A stretch of 64,000 nt of DNA from Petasospora fabianii (taxonomy: Eukaryota; Ascomycota; Saccharomycetes; Phaffomycetales; Wickerhamomycetaceae), in assembly GCA_022641835.1 (NCBI GenBank), contig CP048715.1, positions 1,550,001 through 1,614,000 on the forward strand, written 5' to 3'. Position numbers and translations under genes: made by a program. Positions 39,795-50,391 of the stretch are shown here, piece after piece (within the stretch, counting starts at the first letter, position 1; each line of letters starts with the position of its first letter). The notes beneath the pieces are model-generated. The model ran no database searches, was not told the DNA's origin, and saw only the letters and a list, made by a program, of their open reading frames with translations.

Positions 39795-42700
39795 TCACTT
39801 CATGAAATCAAAAATGCTGGCCATGTTGACATAACGACGACCACAGTCACTCAAATACTTCTGTACCACACCCTTCTGAACCTCAAACAAGTCACGGTTT
39901 TGTTCACTCAAAGCATCAATCTGTCCCTTGATCAGTGGTTCTGGTTTTGTCTTGTCCTCAGGATCATAGAGTGGCTTAATCTTTTGCGATTTGTTCTTCT
40001 CAACATCAAACAACGAATCAAAGTAAAGAAGTTGGTTGTACAAGTCCTTATCACTGTACTTGTATCTCATCACACCCTTACAACCATGGTTCAAACATCT
40101 TTTACCATACACTGAGATTTGTTTTGTCGTCATACCGCAAGTAGAATCATCACAGGCCACAACGCCCTGGTAGTACTGAGAGATGAAACCTCTTATCGTA
40201 CGCTCCAATTGACTCGACAACTGCAAACAGCTCAAGGTCTTAGAACACTTCTTGCACTGAACACCATTAAAAGTCATCATATAATCGTGGGATGCAACAA
40301 TACCACCGAACTTGAAGGAGGCACCACAATGGCAGTTGATCTTCAATGGAACAGAAGACTTGAATCTTTCAGCATCAGAAATGGTGGATTCTAATGGCTG
40401 AAGAATGTCAGATGAATCACCAGCACGATGCTGGTAAGTTCTTCTATATTCAATACCAAGAGATTCAGACAATCTGGCAAGATCAATACCGTCAATACGA
40501 TCCAAGAGTCTCTCTACTGGAGCTAAGATTTGCTTCTCCAAGTAGTACTTTGGGTCTGGCTTCATGTTGGAGTTCTTTGCAAGCACTTCAGCCAAGGCTC
40601 TTGCTCTCTCAGCGGGCGTTGACCCCTCAGAATCAGTGATGACAAAGGTGATAACAGTGCCAGCATTGATAACCTTACCCTGTTCTCTCAGTCTCAAAGC
40701 AACTTGAACGGCAGGCATGTTCTTACCACCAGGGTAGGCCTTCGGATCCTTAGAAAGCTTTGTGTTGATCTTGAACTTTGGTGCTGGGATTTGGTTTTCC
40801 TTAACCTTCTTGGTGAGTTCTGTCAAATAAGCGTAAACCTCGTTCAATGCATCCTCTGGTTCTTCATCACTTAAGACCTTGTTCAAAACATACTCAGACA
40901 CCTCCTTGGAAAGAGGGCAGTACTCACGACGTCTCATATCCAAACCCTTAACCTCCAAGGTCTGTGTCTCATTACCAGCCTTGTCGAAAGTGACGTTCAT
41001 AGCAGCGTACTTCTTCTTAGCATGCAACAACAATCTTCTGAACACGTTATCGATATCAATCTCCAAGAGTCTGTATCTCTCATTGACCTTGATCTTAAAG
41101 TCCTCACCAATCTTAATGGCATCTTTGAGTGTATCACAACCAGTGTCAATCATAACAGAGTCAGTATCACCATAGACAACTCTGAGACCAAGGGACTCGG
41201 CAAGCTGTCTAGTATCCATTAAAATCTCACGACCCTTGTTGGTCACAAGCATGGCCAATGGCTGAGCATAAAATCTGGAGTTGACATAACCCAAACAACC
41301 ATACATCGAGTTTGCCGTAAGCTTTAGGGCCTGCTGCTTGATATCATACTGGGCCCTCTCAATAGGCGTTGAGCTTGGATCCTTGAGCAACTTCTTCACC
41401 TCACGACGACGAGTAACCAATGTGTTCAACAATCTTGGAAGAACACCTTGAGAAACAGAAGTGGCTGGGACTTCTGGAAGAGCATCAATGTCAGATGCGT
41501 CCCTTTCGACAGTGGTGAAACAGATATTGAACTCCTGGATGATGGAAGGATACAACGAGTTGAAATCCATGACCAGAACATAGTTCTTGTGCAATCCCTT
41601 CTCTGGCTCAAACACTAAACCACCCTGATACTTGGCCCCCTTCTTGGTAGTGTTGGAAATCTGTTGCTCATCACCAGCATCCTCGTTCTGCTGTTGCCTC
41701 AATGCCTCCTGTTGTTGCTGCTTGGTCTTTCTAGACTCCTTATCAGGAACAATGTAGTTGTTTCTGGTGAACTCGTGCAATAAAATGTACTCGTTACGAC
41801 CTGCTCTGGTACCACCGAGTGTGTGACTCCAAGCATTACCAGCCAAGTTAGTCAGTTGCTTAGACAATGACAGGATCTGGATTCTGAAAGCAATCTCAGC
41901 CGTAATCGTGGAGTTCTGAGCGTTATCCTTCAAGACTAACAACATCTGCTTCGCATCTTCCTGGAACACTGGATTGTTCAAGTTGTACTCTGGAGATAAC
42001 AGCTTCTTCTTGCATACAACCTCATACATCTCTGGAAGTTCCCAAGACTGACATTTGGTAGTCAAAGACTGACCCATCTCGTTGGCAATGTCACACAACA
42101 ATCTTCCCGCAAAGATTTCTCTCAAGATGAAGTTAGAGTTGTAGTTAGTCTTACCAAATCTGTCCGGCCATTCCTTACGAGAACGACGGCCAAAGTTGGA
42201 GAAAGTCATCACCTTCAAGTCATGCATACGGTGCATCAGAATATCGAACGCAATGTTCTCAAGACGATGACCAATGAAGACATCTGGATCGGCAACCTTA
42301 ACAAGGGCAGCAAGACAGTTAAGCATAGTCTTCTCACTGTTGAATACTCTCAGTGGGAGCCTACTCTGATCAGCAAGCATCTTCAAGCCCGGTGGGAGGG
42401 AGACACCAATTGGTCTGGTGAGAGTTATCTGCTCTGTTGGAAGAAGATCCTCCGAGACTGGCGCATCCTGTGGGAGGTCTTTGTATGTGGAGAGGGTAAC
42501 AGCAACAACCTCCTGTTTATTCTCCTTTTGGTTCATCATGGTCTTGACAGTAATCGAGCAGCATGTGAGCGGTGGTGGAATGACCTTGAATTCTGAAGTA
42601 GAACGCTCGATTGGTGTAATAAAGTTTGGATTGGTCACCTGAACTTCAACTTTACAGTGAGATGAGTTCTTTAGGGCGGTGAAATCACCGTTCTTGATCT

Positions 42701-44126
42701 CCAACCAGCATGGTCCCATGATGTTTCTCTGTAGCACAAAGGTCTCGAAAACACTGGAGTTCGTACCAAAGACGTGAGAGAATGTCTCACCTTCCAAGTC
42801 AGCTGGGAGGAGTGTTCTGGCATTCTTTGGTGGGTTGAACGGAAGCAACATCTTCAAGTACTCCTTCTCCTTTGGAATACCTGGCTTCTCAAATGCATAT
42901 TTTTTGACCTCAGGCTTTGCTTTGAGGGAATCCAGGCCAAACTTACCCATGATCAATGGTGCGATTTCCTCGTGGACATCCATAGCACTGACGGCTTCAT
43001 CGGTATCCTCGCCGTCAACTCTTCTGAAGTCTCTTGGCAAGAAGAAAAGTTCTCTGTTGAAGTTGGTGATCTGGACCATGGTTGAGACGTATTGGTTGTC
43101 TTTTGTCAATGTCTTACCGAACAGCAAGAGGGTGTTATCATGCTCAACATAATCTAGCCAGTACATCTTGAACGAGTCGGCATCGTCATCACCTGCAACA
43201 AGATCTTTGTCCACCTTGTCAGTAGTTGACATATTGGCAGCTGACATTGGAGATGATGGTGGTGGTGAGCTGATCTGGCGCTCTTCTTTTGGTTCGTTTG
43301 CCTTAGCAGCAGTCAAATTGACAGATCTGTTCACGGCAGTTGTGGAAACTCTTGGTCTCTTCACAACAACAATATCATCCTCGTCAGATTCCTCTTCATC
43401 AACATCCATAGTAGTGACCTCTTCCTTAACAGTCTCCGGTGTTGGTTCTGGTGTGGATGCTTTACCCTGAGATCCGATTCTTCTCTTGGCTCTGGTTGGT
43501 GATGAGTCCAACTTCTCAAACGAGACGTTTCCGGAATCTAAATCGAAGTCGTCAAAGTCGGAAGGTTTGACTGACTTCTTCAAGTTCAAGCTTTGCTTCT
43601 TCTCCGACGATTTGCTGAAGAAAAGCGAGTTGTTAACCTTGTTAGTGGAGTTGAAGAGAGGTGTCTTTGTGGTGTTGGTGGTGAACATGCTCATTGGCTT
43701 CTTCTTCTGAGCTGGGGAAGCAAAGTCACCGAGGATATCGTCAAAGTCAGTGCTGACAGTCTTCTTCTTCGGAGCAGCCATTGTAGCTGCGCTAGTCTTG
43801 AAGAAGCTGTTGATTGGGGCAGATTTCTTAACAGGGATTTGCTTCTTACTCTTTTTTGATGTCTTGTTCGTATTGAACTCCTCCTCATCACTAGAGTAGG
43901 AGTGTCTTTTGCCATCCCATTCGTCAACACCGGTATCAACGTAGCCTTCACCGTTGTCGTCAATGACAAAATCGTCCTTCAAGAGATCGTCACGTCTTTT
44001 CTCTCTGTACTGGTCCTCATCAACAAGATCGTAGATGTCTTCAGTTTCCTCTTCTTCATAAACGTGTCTGCTGGTTCCCGCAGCTCTGGCAGCTCGTAGG
44101 GCCGCTAGCTTGTCTGCTCTACCCAT
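39795..44126 (-). CDS. POL1: DNA polymerase alpha catalytic subunit
   Basis: The B-family polymerase that extends RNA primers with primase at origins and Okazaki fragments. The 1443-residue protein begins with the conserved Pol-alpha N-terminal helix (GRADKLAALRAARAAG) and an acidic region. A DFDDILGDF motif near residue 125 resembles the Ctf4-binding box. The inactive exonuclease-like domain is followed by polymerase motif A, DFNSLYPSIIQEFN (about 853-866). Motif B is KLTANSMYGCLGY (about 930) and motif C is YGDTDSVMID (about 984). Two C-terminal zinc-binding Cys clusters follow (CHCG...CKKC and CDDSTCG...CLNHGC), used to bind the B subunit. A Gln-rich insert (KQQQQEALRQQQNE) precedes motif A. 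S. cerevisiae Pol1 has 1468 residues. Confidence 0.97.
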   Translation of the reverse strand: MGRADKLAALRAARAAGTSRHVYEEEETEDIYDLVDEDQYREKRRDDLLKDDFVIDDNGEGYVDTGVDEWDGKRHSYSSDEEEFNTNKTSKKSKKQIPVKKSAPINSFFKTSAATMAAPKKKTVSTDFDDILGDFASPAQKKKPMSMFTTNTTKTPLFNSTNKVNNSLFFSKSSEKKQSLNLKKSVKPSDFDDFDLDSGNVSFEKLDSSPTRAKRRIGSQGKASTPEPTPETVKEEVTTMDVDEEESDEDDIVVVKRPRVSTTAVNRSVNLTAAKANEPKEERQISSPPPSSPMSAANMSTTDKVDKDLVAGDDDADSFKMYWLDYVEHDNTLLLFGKTLTKDNQYVSTMVQITNFNRELFFLPRDFRRVDGEDTDEAVSAMDVHEEIAPLIMGKFGLDSLKAKPEVKKYAFEKPGIPKEKEYLKMLLPFNPPKNARTLLPADLEGETFSHVFGTNSSVFETFVLQRNIMGPCWLEIKNGDFTALKNSSHCKVEVQVTNPNFITPIERSTSEFKVIPPPLTCCSITVKTMMNQKENKQEVVAVTLSTYKDLPQDAPVSEDLLPTEQITLTRPIGVSLPPGLKMLADQSRLPLRVFNSEKTMLNCLAALVKVADPDVFIGHRLENIAFDILMHRMHDLKVMTFSNFGRRSRKEWPDRFGKTNYNSNFILREIFAGRLLCDIANEMGQSLTTKCQSWELPEMYEVVCKKKLLSPEYNLNNPVFQEDAKQMLLVLKDNAQNSTITAEIAFRIQILSLSKQLTNLAGNAWSHTLGGTRAGRNEYILLHEFTRNNYIVPDKESRKTKQQQQEALRQQQNEDAGDEQQISNTTKKGAKYQGGLVFEPEKGLHKNYVLVMDFNSLYPSIIQEFNICFTTVERDASDIDALPEVPATSVSQGVLPRLLNTLVTRRREVKKLLKDPSSTPIERAQYDIKQQALKLTANSMYGCLGYVNSRFYAQPLAMLVTNKGREILMDTRQLAESLGLRVVYGDTDSVMIDTGCDTLKDAIKIGEDFKIKVNERYRLLEIDIDNVFRRLLLHAKKKYAAMNVTFDKAGNETQTLEVKGLDMRRREYCPLSKEVSEYVLNKVLSDEEPEDALNEVYAYLTELTKKVKENQIPAPKFKINTKLSKDPKAYPGGKNMPAVQVALRLREQGKVINAGTVITFVITDSEGSTPAERARALAEVLAKNSNMKPDPKYYLEKQILAPVERLLDRIDGIDLARLSESLGIEYRRTYQHRAGDSSDILQPLESTISDAERFKSSVPLKINCHCGASFKFGGIVASHDYMMTFNGVQCKKCSKTLSCLQLSSQLERTIRGFISQYYQGVVACDDSTCGMTTKQISVYGKRCLNHGCKGVMRYKYSDKDLYNQLLYFDSLFDVEKNKSQKIKPLYDPEDKTKPEPLIKGQIDALSEQNRDLFEVQKGVVQKYLSDCGRRYVNMASIFDFMK

Positions 44127-44541
44127 AGCGTGTGATTGATGGAGGCAGGCAGAACAGATGTGAGGAGTGAGTAGGAACTGTAGAGTTGTGTAGCTGTCTA
44201 GCAGTAGAATTGGAGACTTCTAAAGGTTTGTCGTCTGTGTAAATGCAAAAAGCTCGCGTACTGTGTCAGAACTCCGTGTGGTACGTGCACTTTTCCAAGA
44301 CGCGTCTCACTCCTTTCTAATAGAAGACGCGACGCGTCGCTCCCAAATTTGCACCGCCACAGATATACCCGCGTTTGGTTTAGTGTGGCGCACTGGTGTA
44401 CGGATGTGACTGTGGCGGTGCAAAAAGACGGCTGGTTGAGGTAAGAGGACAATTGTGTAAGCACCCTACAACTAATCCAACCACAGTCCACAATAGACAC
44501 CTCAGCACAGACTCGCTATACTCATATCCGTTCGCTTTACT
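44127..44541. other. Divergent promoter, POL1 and VAM3
   Basis: 415 bases between divergent genes. It contains the MCB cluster listed separately. No additional gene was seen. Confidence 0.6.
44300..44337. promoter_or_regulatory. MCB sites upstream of POL1
   Basis: ACGCGT occurs at 44300-44305 and 44332-44337, with a further GACGCG directly before the second copy. These are MBF binding sites. They lie 175-210 bases upstream of POL1, the same logic as in S. cerevisiae, where POL1 is a classic MBF target expressed at G1/S. Confidence 0.75.
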
Positions 44542-45387
44542 ATGTCTTTTGCTGTTGATCTGGAGGCGCAGAGAGATGCTCAACCGACCACGGATGATTC
44601 TGGAGAGACTAAGATTGGGCTCATCATAACAAAGGCATCCAATCTTCTGACAGACTTTGCCAACGGTGTAAATGGTCTTGAGCGCCTGATACAACTTCTT
44701 GGGTCTAAAAGAGATAGCAGGCAACTTCGAAAGACTATTGAGGACATTCGCATTGTTGATCTTAATGATTACAAGACCCAGTTGGAACATCTCATTAACG
44801 ACATTTCCCACCTTATCGCTAACAATGTAAATGCTAGTTCTGAAGACAAGTTCAGTGAGGAGAAGCTCCGCAAGGAGTTCGATAGTGTTAAGAATAATTT
44901 CAATCAGTTGAAACGACGTTATTCTGACCGCAAGAGCTCCATTATCCTCAAAGATCGTCTTTCCAATAAGGCAGCCCTAAGCGATGAATCTGTAAGTGGA
45001 TCACCAACTGCAGGCAATGAACAGACGCCATTATTACAGCAACAACAACAACAGCAACAGCAACAGCAGTACACATTGGCCCAGCAAGATCTGGATCTTC
45101 ATGCTGTCCTTGCCGAGGAACGTGCTAGCGAGATCAAAAAGATTCATGGAGGCGTTGAAGAGATCAATTCTATCTACAAACAACTCGGATTTCTGGTTCA
45201 ACAACAGGGTCACCAAGTTGACACAGTGGAGAATAACATGACCAATTTGGCTAATAATGCTCAGAATGCTACACAGGAACTCAGAAAGGCTGATGAGTAC
45301 CAGAAGAACAAGCGCAAATGGAGCTGTGTGCTTCTCATTTTCCTTGTTGTGTTCACGTTAATCATTGTGCTGGCCACATTCTCGTGA
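44542..45387 (+). CDS. VAM3: Vacuolar syntaxin (Qa-SNARE)
   Basis: The t-SNARE for homotypic vacuole fusion and fusion of vacuole-bound carriers. The 281-residue protein begins MSFAVDLEAQ and contains LGSKRDSRQLR in its three-helix Habc domain, both close to S. cerevisiae Vam3. N159-L165 reads NEQTPLL, matching the Vam3 acidic dileucine signal (NEQSPLL) read by AP-3 on the direct Golgi-to-vacuole route. A run of glutamines (about 166-176, CAG/CAA repeat at 45037-45069) follows. The SNARE motif (about 190-250) contains VEEINSIYKQLGFLVQQQG with the central Gln. A C-terminal membrane anchor (CVLLIFLVVFTLIIVLATFS) ends the protein. Pep12 is less similar. Confidence 0.92.
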   Translation: MSFAVDLEAQRDAQPTTDDSGETKIGLIITKASNLLTDFANGVNGLERLIQLLGSKRDSRQLRKTIEDIRIVDLNDYKTQLEHLINDISHLIANNVNASSEDKFSEEKLRKEFDSVKNNFNQLKRRYSDRKSSIILKDRLSNKAALSDESVSGSPTAGNEQTPLLQQQQQQQQQQQYTLAQQDLDLHAVLAEERASEIKKIHGGVEEINSIYKQLGFLVQQQGHQVDTVENNMTNLANNAQNATQELRKADEYQKNKRKWSCVLLIFLVVFTLIIVLATFS

Positions 45388-45633
45388 GACCACTTCGAAT
45401 TCGAAGCTTTAATGACAATTGATGATGTTTTGATTAGTTCAGTACTAAGGCCTCGTGCGCAAGGAGTAGAACACTAGTCGTAGTTGAGTAAAAGTATATG
45501 CCCTATGATCAAGATTGTTTTGTTATAAATAATAGATACCACACCGAATTGAAGATAAACCTGTTACCGAATGCCTTACGAGACCACTGAGAAATGAACA
45601 CCTGTTTAAAAGACCTCCACTTGAGGATCCAAA

Positions 45634-46299
45634 CTAATTAGTTAAACGAGCTCTGGTCAGAGTAGAAGATGACGAGGCCAACTCCTCGTTTTCGGAGGTC
45701 AAGTCAACCATAACTCCATCACTGAATTCAGAGTCAGCATCCGAGACGACCGCAGCCTCGGAGTCAGTAACACTTGGAGTAGTGATGTCTATATCGTCGG
45801 AGTCGGAAGTGAAGGCGGAAGCGTTCTCAGAGTTAGTACTAGAGTCGGAGGAGGCGCCTGGGAAGATCAGGATGCTCTCATCGTGGTTTCCTCTGTAACG
45901 CTTTGGCTTGATTGCCGTACCGAAACTGTCATTTGAAGAGTGTGCTCTTCTGTTTCTAAGTTGGTTCGCTGTGACACTTTTATCATCATCATCACTGTCA
46001 CTGGTGGAGGAAGAACCGAAACTCAAGTTGAGACGCTCAGAGGCGGAGGGGGTATGGTACAAGTCGGAGAGGTCATCGTCAAATGGGTTCGACAGGGCTC
46101 TTGTTGCACCTGTGGCTTGTTTAGCTCTCTGCTTTCTCTTCTCAACAATAGTTCGATAACCAACCTTGAATTCCTCGGTGATATCCTTGATATCCTGAAC
46201 GATGTCAGTCTCGTAGATGATAGCGGCAACCCCAGCACCAATGATAGCACCTGCGGCGAGTGCAAAGATAGTTGGACCGGCAACAATAGGACCTGGCAT
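45634..46299 (-). CDS. Unknown single-pass protein with acidic Ser-rich tail
   Basis: A 221-residue protein I do not recognise. A short N-terminal hydrophobic helix rich in Gly and Ala (TIFALAAGAIIGAGVAAIIY, about 10-29) could be a membrane anchor. It is followed by an amphipathic charged segment (VQDIKDITEEFKVGYRTIVEKRKQRAKQ). The remaining two-thirds is low-complexity Ser/Asp/Thr-rich sequence (STSDSDDDD, SSDSSTNSENAS) with basic patches, probably disordered and phosphorylated. The ATG at 46299 is well placed. Tail-first orientation of a small organelle-anchored regulatory protein is conceivable, but no function can be given. It converges with VAM3. Confidence 0.65.
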   Translation of the reverse strand: MPGPIVAGPTIFALAAGAIIGAGVAAIIYETDIVQDIKDITEEFKVGYRTIVEKRKQRAKQATGATRALSNPFDDDLSDLYHTPSASERLNLSFGSSSTSDSDDDDKSVTANQLRNRRAHSSNDSFGTAIKPKRYRGNHDESILIFPGASSDSSTNSENASAFTSDSDDIDITTPSVTDSEAAVVSDADSEFSDGVMVDLTSENEELASSSSTLTRARLTN

Positions 46300-47043
46300 T
46301 CTTTAGAGAGTGGAAGAGTTAGAGGGTAGAGTCTTAAGTGCTTCTGAACGGTCTGGATGCTCCGACTTAGTAGGGGGAAAGTGGGAATCTGATTATCGCC
46401 ACTGCGATAAGTTGCGCCTCCACCTCCACACTTTTTATGCAGCAGCACAGCCCAAAATGTGTCACATTACAAAACTAAAACACGGTATTTTATGACACCG
46501 CTGATCTATCAGCACCATGAATTATCACTACTAGTACTACTTCTACTAGTTGACGTACTCAGTACTAGTATGAATCCAGGTATATCCGTGATGCGTGGAT
46601 CGGCTACATCAACATCGATCCCGATAGCGTATAAAGGTATAGCACATAGTTCATAGGTATTTAAAGATGCATCGTTATATAAAGTAGCGAAAGAAAGTAT
46701 CCCCTTGGGACACTACCAATCAGCAAGCAGGAAAAGAACACACAATAGAAAGAGTTAATAGAATAGGAAAAGAAACAGATGAAAAATGCATAGTTGCTCA
46801 GCAAAAAATGATGTAAAATGGACAAGCGTACAACGCAGTCATGATAAAAGCAGCATAAGAGAAAGAAAAAGAACTCCAAAGTCGTAGCACGAATCTCAAG
46901 CAAAATCATAAAAAAGAGTGTTTGTAAAAGGCAAAATGAAAGATACCACTATTGGGGGGGTAAAACAAGAGGGAAAGAGTGCGTGAATGAAAAAGCGCAA
47001 GACGTGAAACACCAAAAGCAAAAAGCACTCAAAATTAATCATA
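46300..47043. other. Gene-free region between the unknown gene and WHI3
   Basis: About 740 bases holding the promoter of the leftward unknown gene and the WHI3 3' UTR. Three CTAGT-centred repeats (ACTAGTA-type) lie at 46531-46570. The part from 46650 to 47040 is purine-rich on the plus strand, as expected of a 3' UTR read from the other strand. Confidence 0.5.
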
Positions 47044-48678
47044 TTAGTTCTTGAAACCGCCCTGGTACTGGAAGCCAGATGCCCTTCTTTGTCCAGGACC
47101 TCTCACACCCAATGGGTTCTTAGAGAACGAAAGTCTGATACCACCTTTACCTGGAACACCACCTGGTCGTGGAAGAGTTCTTCCATACAACTCTGCAAGT
47201 GCCCTGGTAGCATGAGCCACATCCTCAAACTCAACAAAGCACATAGGTCCATGAGAATGAGGTGATTGACCCGGTGTTGCACCATTGGCCTGCTTTGTTC
47301 TGAACGAAAGTCTTCTGAAACCACGCTGTGGAGAGAACAACTGGCGAAGCTCAGCCTCAGTAGCATCTGGTGGCAAGTTACCAACATAAAGTGTGTTACA
47401 TGGTGGGTTCTGGTCAGCTGGATTAGCAGGTGGAGGCACTCTGGCTAAAATGGAGAGATCAACTTGAGAAGATTGGTTAGATGATACAATTGTACTCTGG
47501 GCAGATGGTGCCTGTGGTACAACACCAAGGGAGGTCTGAGAAGACTGTGGCGCCAGAGGCTGGGAAATTTGAGAGGGCTGTGGAGCCAAAGGCTGAGAGA
47601 CCTGAGCAGCTTGTGGGGGAATAGATAAACCCTGGTTCAGTGGTGGACCATTTACTGACTGTGGACCAGTAGGAGCGCCGAGTTGCTGCGATGGAGGGAT
47701 TATCTGCTGAGATGGCTGGTTCAATGACATCTGAGGTGGCAACTGTGATGGTGGAATCTGACCTGGAGCAAGAAGTGGTGACTGCTTGTTGAAGAATGCT
47801 GAACTTTGTCTTCTTCTATCCCATTCAACTCCCGGTGTTTGAGGCTGAGAGTTACCATATGGCGCAGAAGATGGCGCACTGGGTCCACTGAAAGATGCAG
47901 ACGATGAAGATGGTGGTTGAGATCTTGGGACCTGCGGTTGTGACCATGGATCCCTAACAAGTTGTTCATACTCTCTGGCATCTTGCTGTGATTCCATCAA
48001 CAACAGAGACTTGCCAACACCATTAGAGCTACCTGTGTTCGGAGGACCAGCAGAAGTTTGCTGCTCAGAATTCTCAGAGATTGGCTCATTGCTAAATGGA
48101 TCACTGAATAGGAATCTGGATCTCTGGTTACCGATGCTTGGTCTCTTAGAGGCTGAACCTAGACTTAGAGGAGCATGGAATGATGGGTCCTGAATCTCAG
48201 CCTTCAAGAAGTATGGATGTGATGGTCCAAAGACATGAGTAGACTCAAGAGCCTGAGAGTGTGAGGATGCAGAGGATAATGACTTGAATCTGGCATAAAT
48301 GACCGGCATATTGCTCGAGTCAGGTATCACCTCAGCACCAACAAAGTCCTTGGCAAAGGCAAAAAGAGCATGTGCTTCTCTTGGAGAGATGTCATTTGGA
48401 ACATTCTTTACCTTTATCGTGTATGTTGGCTGGTCTGGTGGAGAATGCATCTGTCCCTGTGATTCCAAGGAGAGGCCATTGATGCTGGAGGCCAGATTCA
48501 CAGGAGAGCCCTGATGCGAAGAGCTTCTCCCATCGCTGGGTATCACAATGTTCCCCTGAGATGTCTCAGGTGATGTGTTACTGGAAGGTGTGCTTGTGTT
48601 CAGACTCAGAGACTGTGTAGAGCCCTGATGAGGTTGAATGGAGGACTGTGTAGTCATTGTGTTATTGTATGAATCCAT
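47044..48678 (-). CDS. WHI3: RNA-binding cell-cycle regulator, Whi3/Whi4 type
   Basis: Binds and retains mRNAs such as the G1 cyclin CLN3, setting cell size and pheromone memory. The 544-residue protein has a Ser/Thr/Gln-rich N-tail, then an atypical RRM-like region ([21 protein letters not shown], about 85-165) also present in Whi3 proteins. A long Pro/Gln/Ser-rich prion-like stretch with repeats of the SQPLAPQ.SQ kind follows. The C-terminal RRM ([21 protein letters not shown], about 425-520) has RNP1 [11 protein letters not shown]. The end [13 protein letters not shown] is diagnostic. A single Whi3/Whi4 gene is expected in yeasts without the genome duplication. The upstream region is 1.7 kb long and carries MCB/SCB-type sites. 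Confidence 0.9.
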   Translation of the reverse strand: MDSYNNTMTTQSSIQPHQGSTQSLSLNTSTPSSNTSPETSQGNIVIPSDGRSSSHQGSPVNLASSINGLSLESQGQMHSPPDQPTYTIKVKNVPNDISPREAHALFAFAKDFVGAEVIPDSSNMPVIYARFKSLSSASSHSQALESTHVFGPSHPYFLKAEIQDPSFHAPLSLGSASKRPSIGNQRSRFLFSDPFSNEPISENSEQQTSAGPPNTGSSNGVGKSLLLMESQQDAREYEQLVRDPWSQPQVPRSQPPSSSSASFSGPSAPSSAPYGNSQPQTPGVEWDRRRQSSAFFNKQSPLLAPGQIPPSQLPPQMSLNQPSQQIIPPSQQLGAPTGPQSVNGPPLNQGLSIPPQAAQVSQPLAPQPSQISQPLAPQSSQTSLGVVPQAPSAQSTIVSSNQSSQVDLSILARVPPPANPADQNPPCNTLYVGNLPPDATEAELRQLFSPQRGFRRLSFRTKQANGATPGQSPHSHGPMCFVEFEDVAHATRALAELYGRTLPRPGGVPGKGGIRLSFSKNPLGVRGPGQRRASGFQYQGGFKN

Positions 48679-49054
48679 GAATTGATGCCGATGGAAATTA
48701 ATGGCGGCCAGTTGGTCAAAGAGTCCTTTTGCGAAATGAGGCGGCTGGCACTCGAAATATGCTTGAAATGGCCCCGATGCAAAGGTACGGCTTTACTCGA
48801 GCTCTGTGTGTACCGAAAGACTAACAATCGTAGGTTATGGGCGAGTTGACTAATGTCAATGCTTTGACTTGTGAGAGATATCGAGGGCGATGGAGGCGTT
48901 TCAACGAAGGCGATATCAACAGCTGAAAGAGCGTGTCAAACGCGGCGAGACAGCTGTAAATGTTTGAAAAGGACTTTGAGGGCCAACTAGGAACGCTTTT
49001 GGAACCCACTCTTCTTGTGATGACCGAGTTGTTGTGCTGATGGATGCGGGTGCC

Positions 49055-49652
49055 ACGCGTTACCAGTGTGTTGATAATGCGGGAAAGGGCGCTTCTTGAT
49101 GGTGGGTCACCAGCAGATAAGGAGGTCGTTGAAATGTGATTCGATGGGATACGAGGTTCTGTGTGTAATCTGGTACTCAATGGCTTTAGTTGATGCCTAG
49201 AAGATGCTCTTTTTGATGAGGTTCGTTGTGGTGTGCGGTTGTTGTGGTGTATGGTCGCAGTGGGTTCGCGTTGTTAGGTTATTATGGATTTTCACTTTTT
49301 TGCGAATCGCGAAATCCTAAACCGGGTGCTGGTCGCCCGGGTAACACAACTGTTTTGGCGAATAAAAATTTCCCTTTTGGGTCGAAAAACGCTAACTTGA
49401 GTCAAATTCGATATTTGAAAAGTAATATCAGTGAGTGTCAGGTCTTGAAAGTCACTTGGATATATGAAATGTATCTAAAAGGTGTCCTTCACACAGCTAT
49501 TGCGCTCTTGACTACTCCCAAAGCCAGCCACCGCGTCGCCACTTTCCTGCCAATTTCCCGCCACTTTCGTAAACGCGTGCGAGAAAATCCCGCAAACTGC
49601 GAAGAAAGAGTTCGTGATATGGTCAGTTGCGAAGGTCCTCAAATTCCCGCCA
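49055..49652. promoter_or_regulatory. MCB, SCB and E2F-like sites upstream of WHI3
   Basis: ACGCGT occurs at 49055-49060 and 49573-49578, and CGCGAAA at 49308-49314. TTTCCCGCC occurs at 49554-49562 and TTCCCGCC at about 49643-49650, the latter being E2F-type sequences. WHI3 starts at 48678, 380-970 bases away, and the FUS2-like gene starts 740 bases to the right. Which gene is served is uncertain. Confidence 0.45.
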
Positions 49653-50251
49653 CACAGTAACCAGCCAATCAGAGGAAAGCACTCATCTCCCGGTATCAGA
49701 ACCTGGGTACAACTAGTTGCTCTGTCACATCTCCAAGTCTCTTGCAGAGAACCATGAAGCCACATTCGCCTTTCTTTCCCCCCGCACCATCTTCTCCCGC
49801 AGCTTTTTTGTCGCGCTTTACCGTAAAACAATGTATACGAAACAGCGTTTCCAGGGCCGTCCTGTATCTAGACTTCCCAATTAGGAAGGTATCCTATTTG
49901 GGTAGCCTTGTTCGACTCTATAGTAGTGCTAACATGTCTCTATGGCGCTTGATTTTTCGAAGTTTGTTCCGTGGTGTTGAGAACAACGACACGAGAAACG
50001 ATCCTTATCAAGAAACAGAACTTACTGAATAGCCTAAGTGTGTAGCTGGTCTCTCTCATCGCCCACGCGGTCGCAGGGGCCTCATGCCAACTACAGGCTA
50101 CCACGACAAAGTGTAAACCAAAATCAGCCTCATAGATCTACAATGGCACCCTTAGCCACTAGGATTACAGAGTAGACCATGAGAGATGTAGAGATTAGAT
50201 TATTAGTTTGCCAGCTCGCCCATCTCGTGACACAAGCCGGCACGCCAACTA

Positions 50252-50258
50252 TGAAACA
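50252..50258 (+). promoter_or_regulatory. Pheromone response element upstream of FUS2-like gene
   Basis: TGAAACA, the exact Ste12 binding site, lies 140 bases before the start codon of the Fus2-type gene, whose S. cerevisiae counterpart is pheromone-induced. A single heptamer can occur by chance. Confidence 0.4.
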
Positions 50259-50391
50259 ATGCTCTGACAAAGGCGAGGCGCTCGTTAGCCACTAGCCGCC
50301 AACCATTACTACGCATATAAGATGCCAGTATTACCTCTTCCATCAACTGTCAAAGAGATAACCACTAAGATATGCCTACCACAACCTCAAT

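Larger units (their letters stand above)
48679..50391. other. 1.7-kb divergent region, WHI3 and FUS2-like gene
   Basis: A long shared upstream region. It holds cell-cycle type sites (49055-49578), E2F-like TTTCCCGCC/TTCCCGCC repeats and a pheromone-response element near the rightward gene. Frames at 48821-49180 (minus) and 49742-50032 (plus) have no recognisable protein character and are not called. Confidence 0.5.

Noticed and set aside
48821-49180. 119-codon minus-strand frame in the WHI3 upstream region
   Set aside because: Composition is not protein-like and it lies in the probable WHI3 leader and promoter. At most an upstream frame.
49742-50032. 96-codon frame upstream of the FUS2-like gene
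   Set aside because: No recognised features. It overlaps the regulatory stretch of the divergent promoter.
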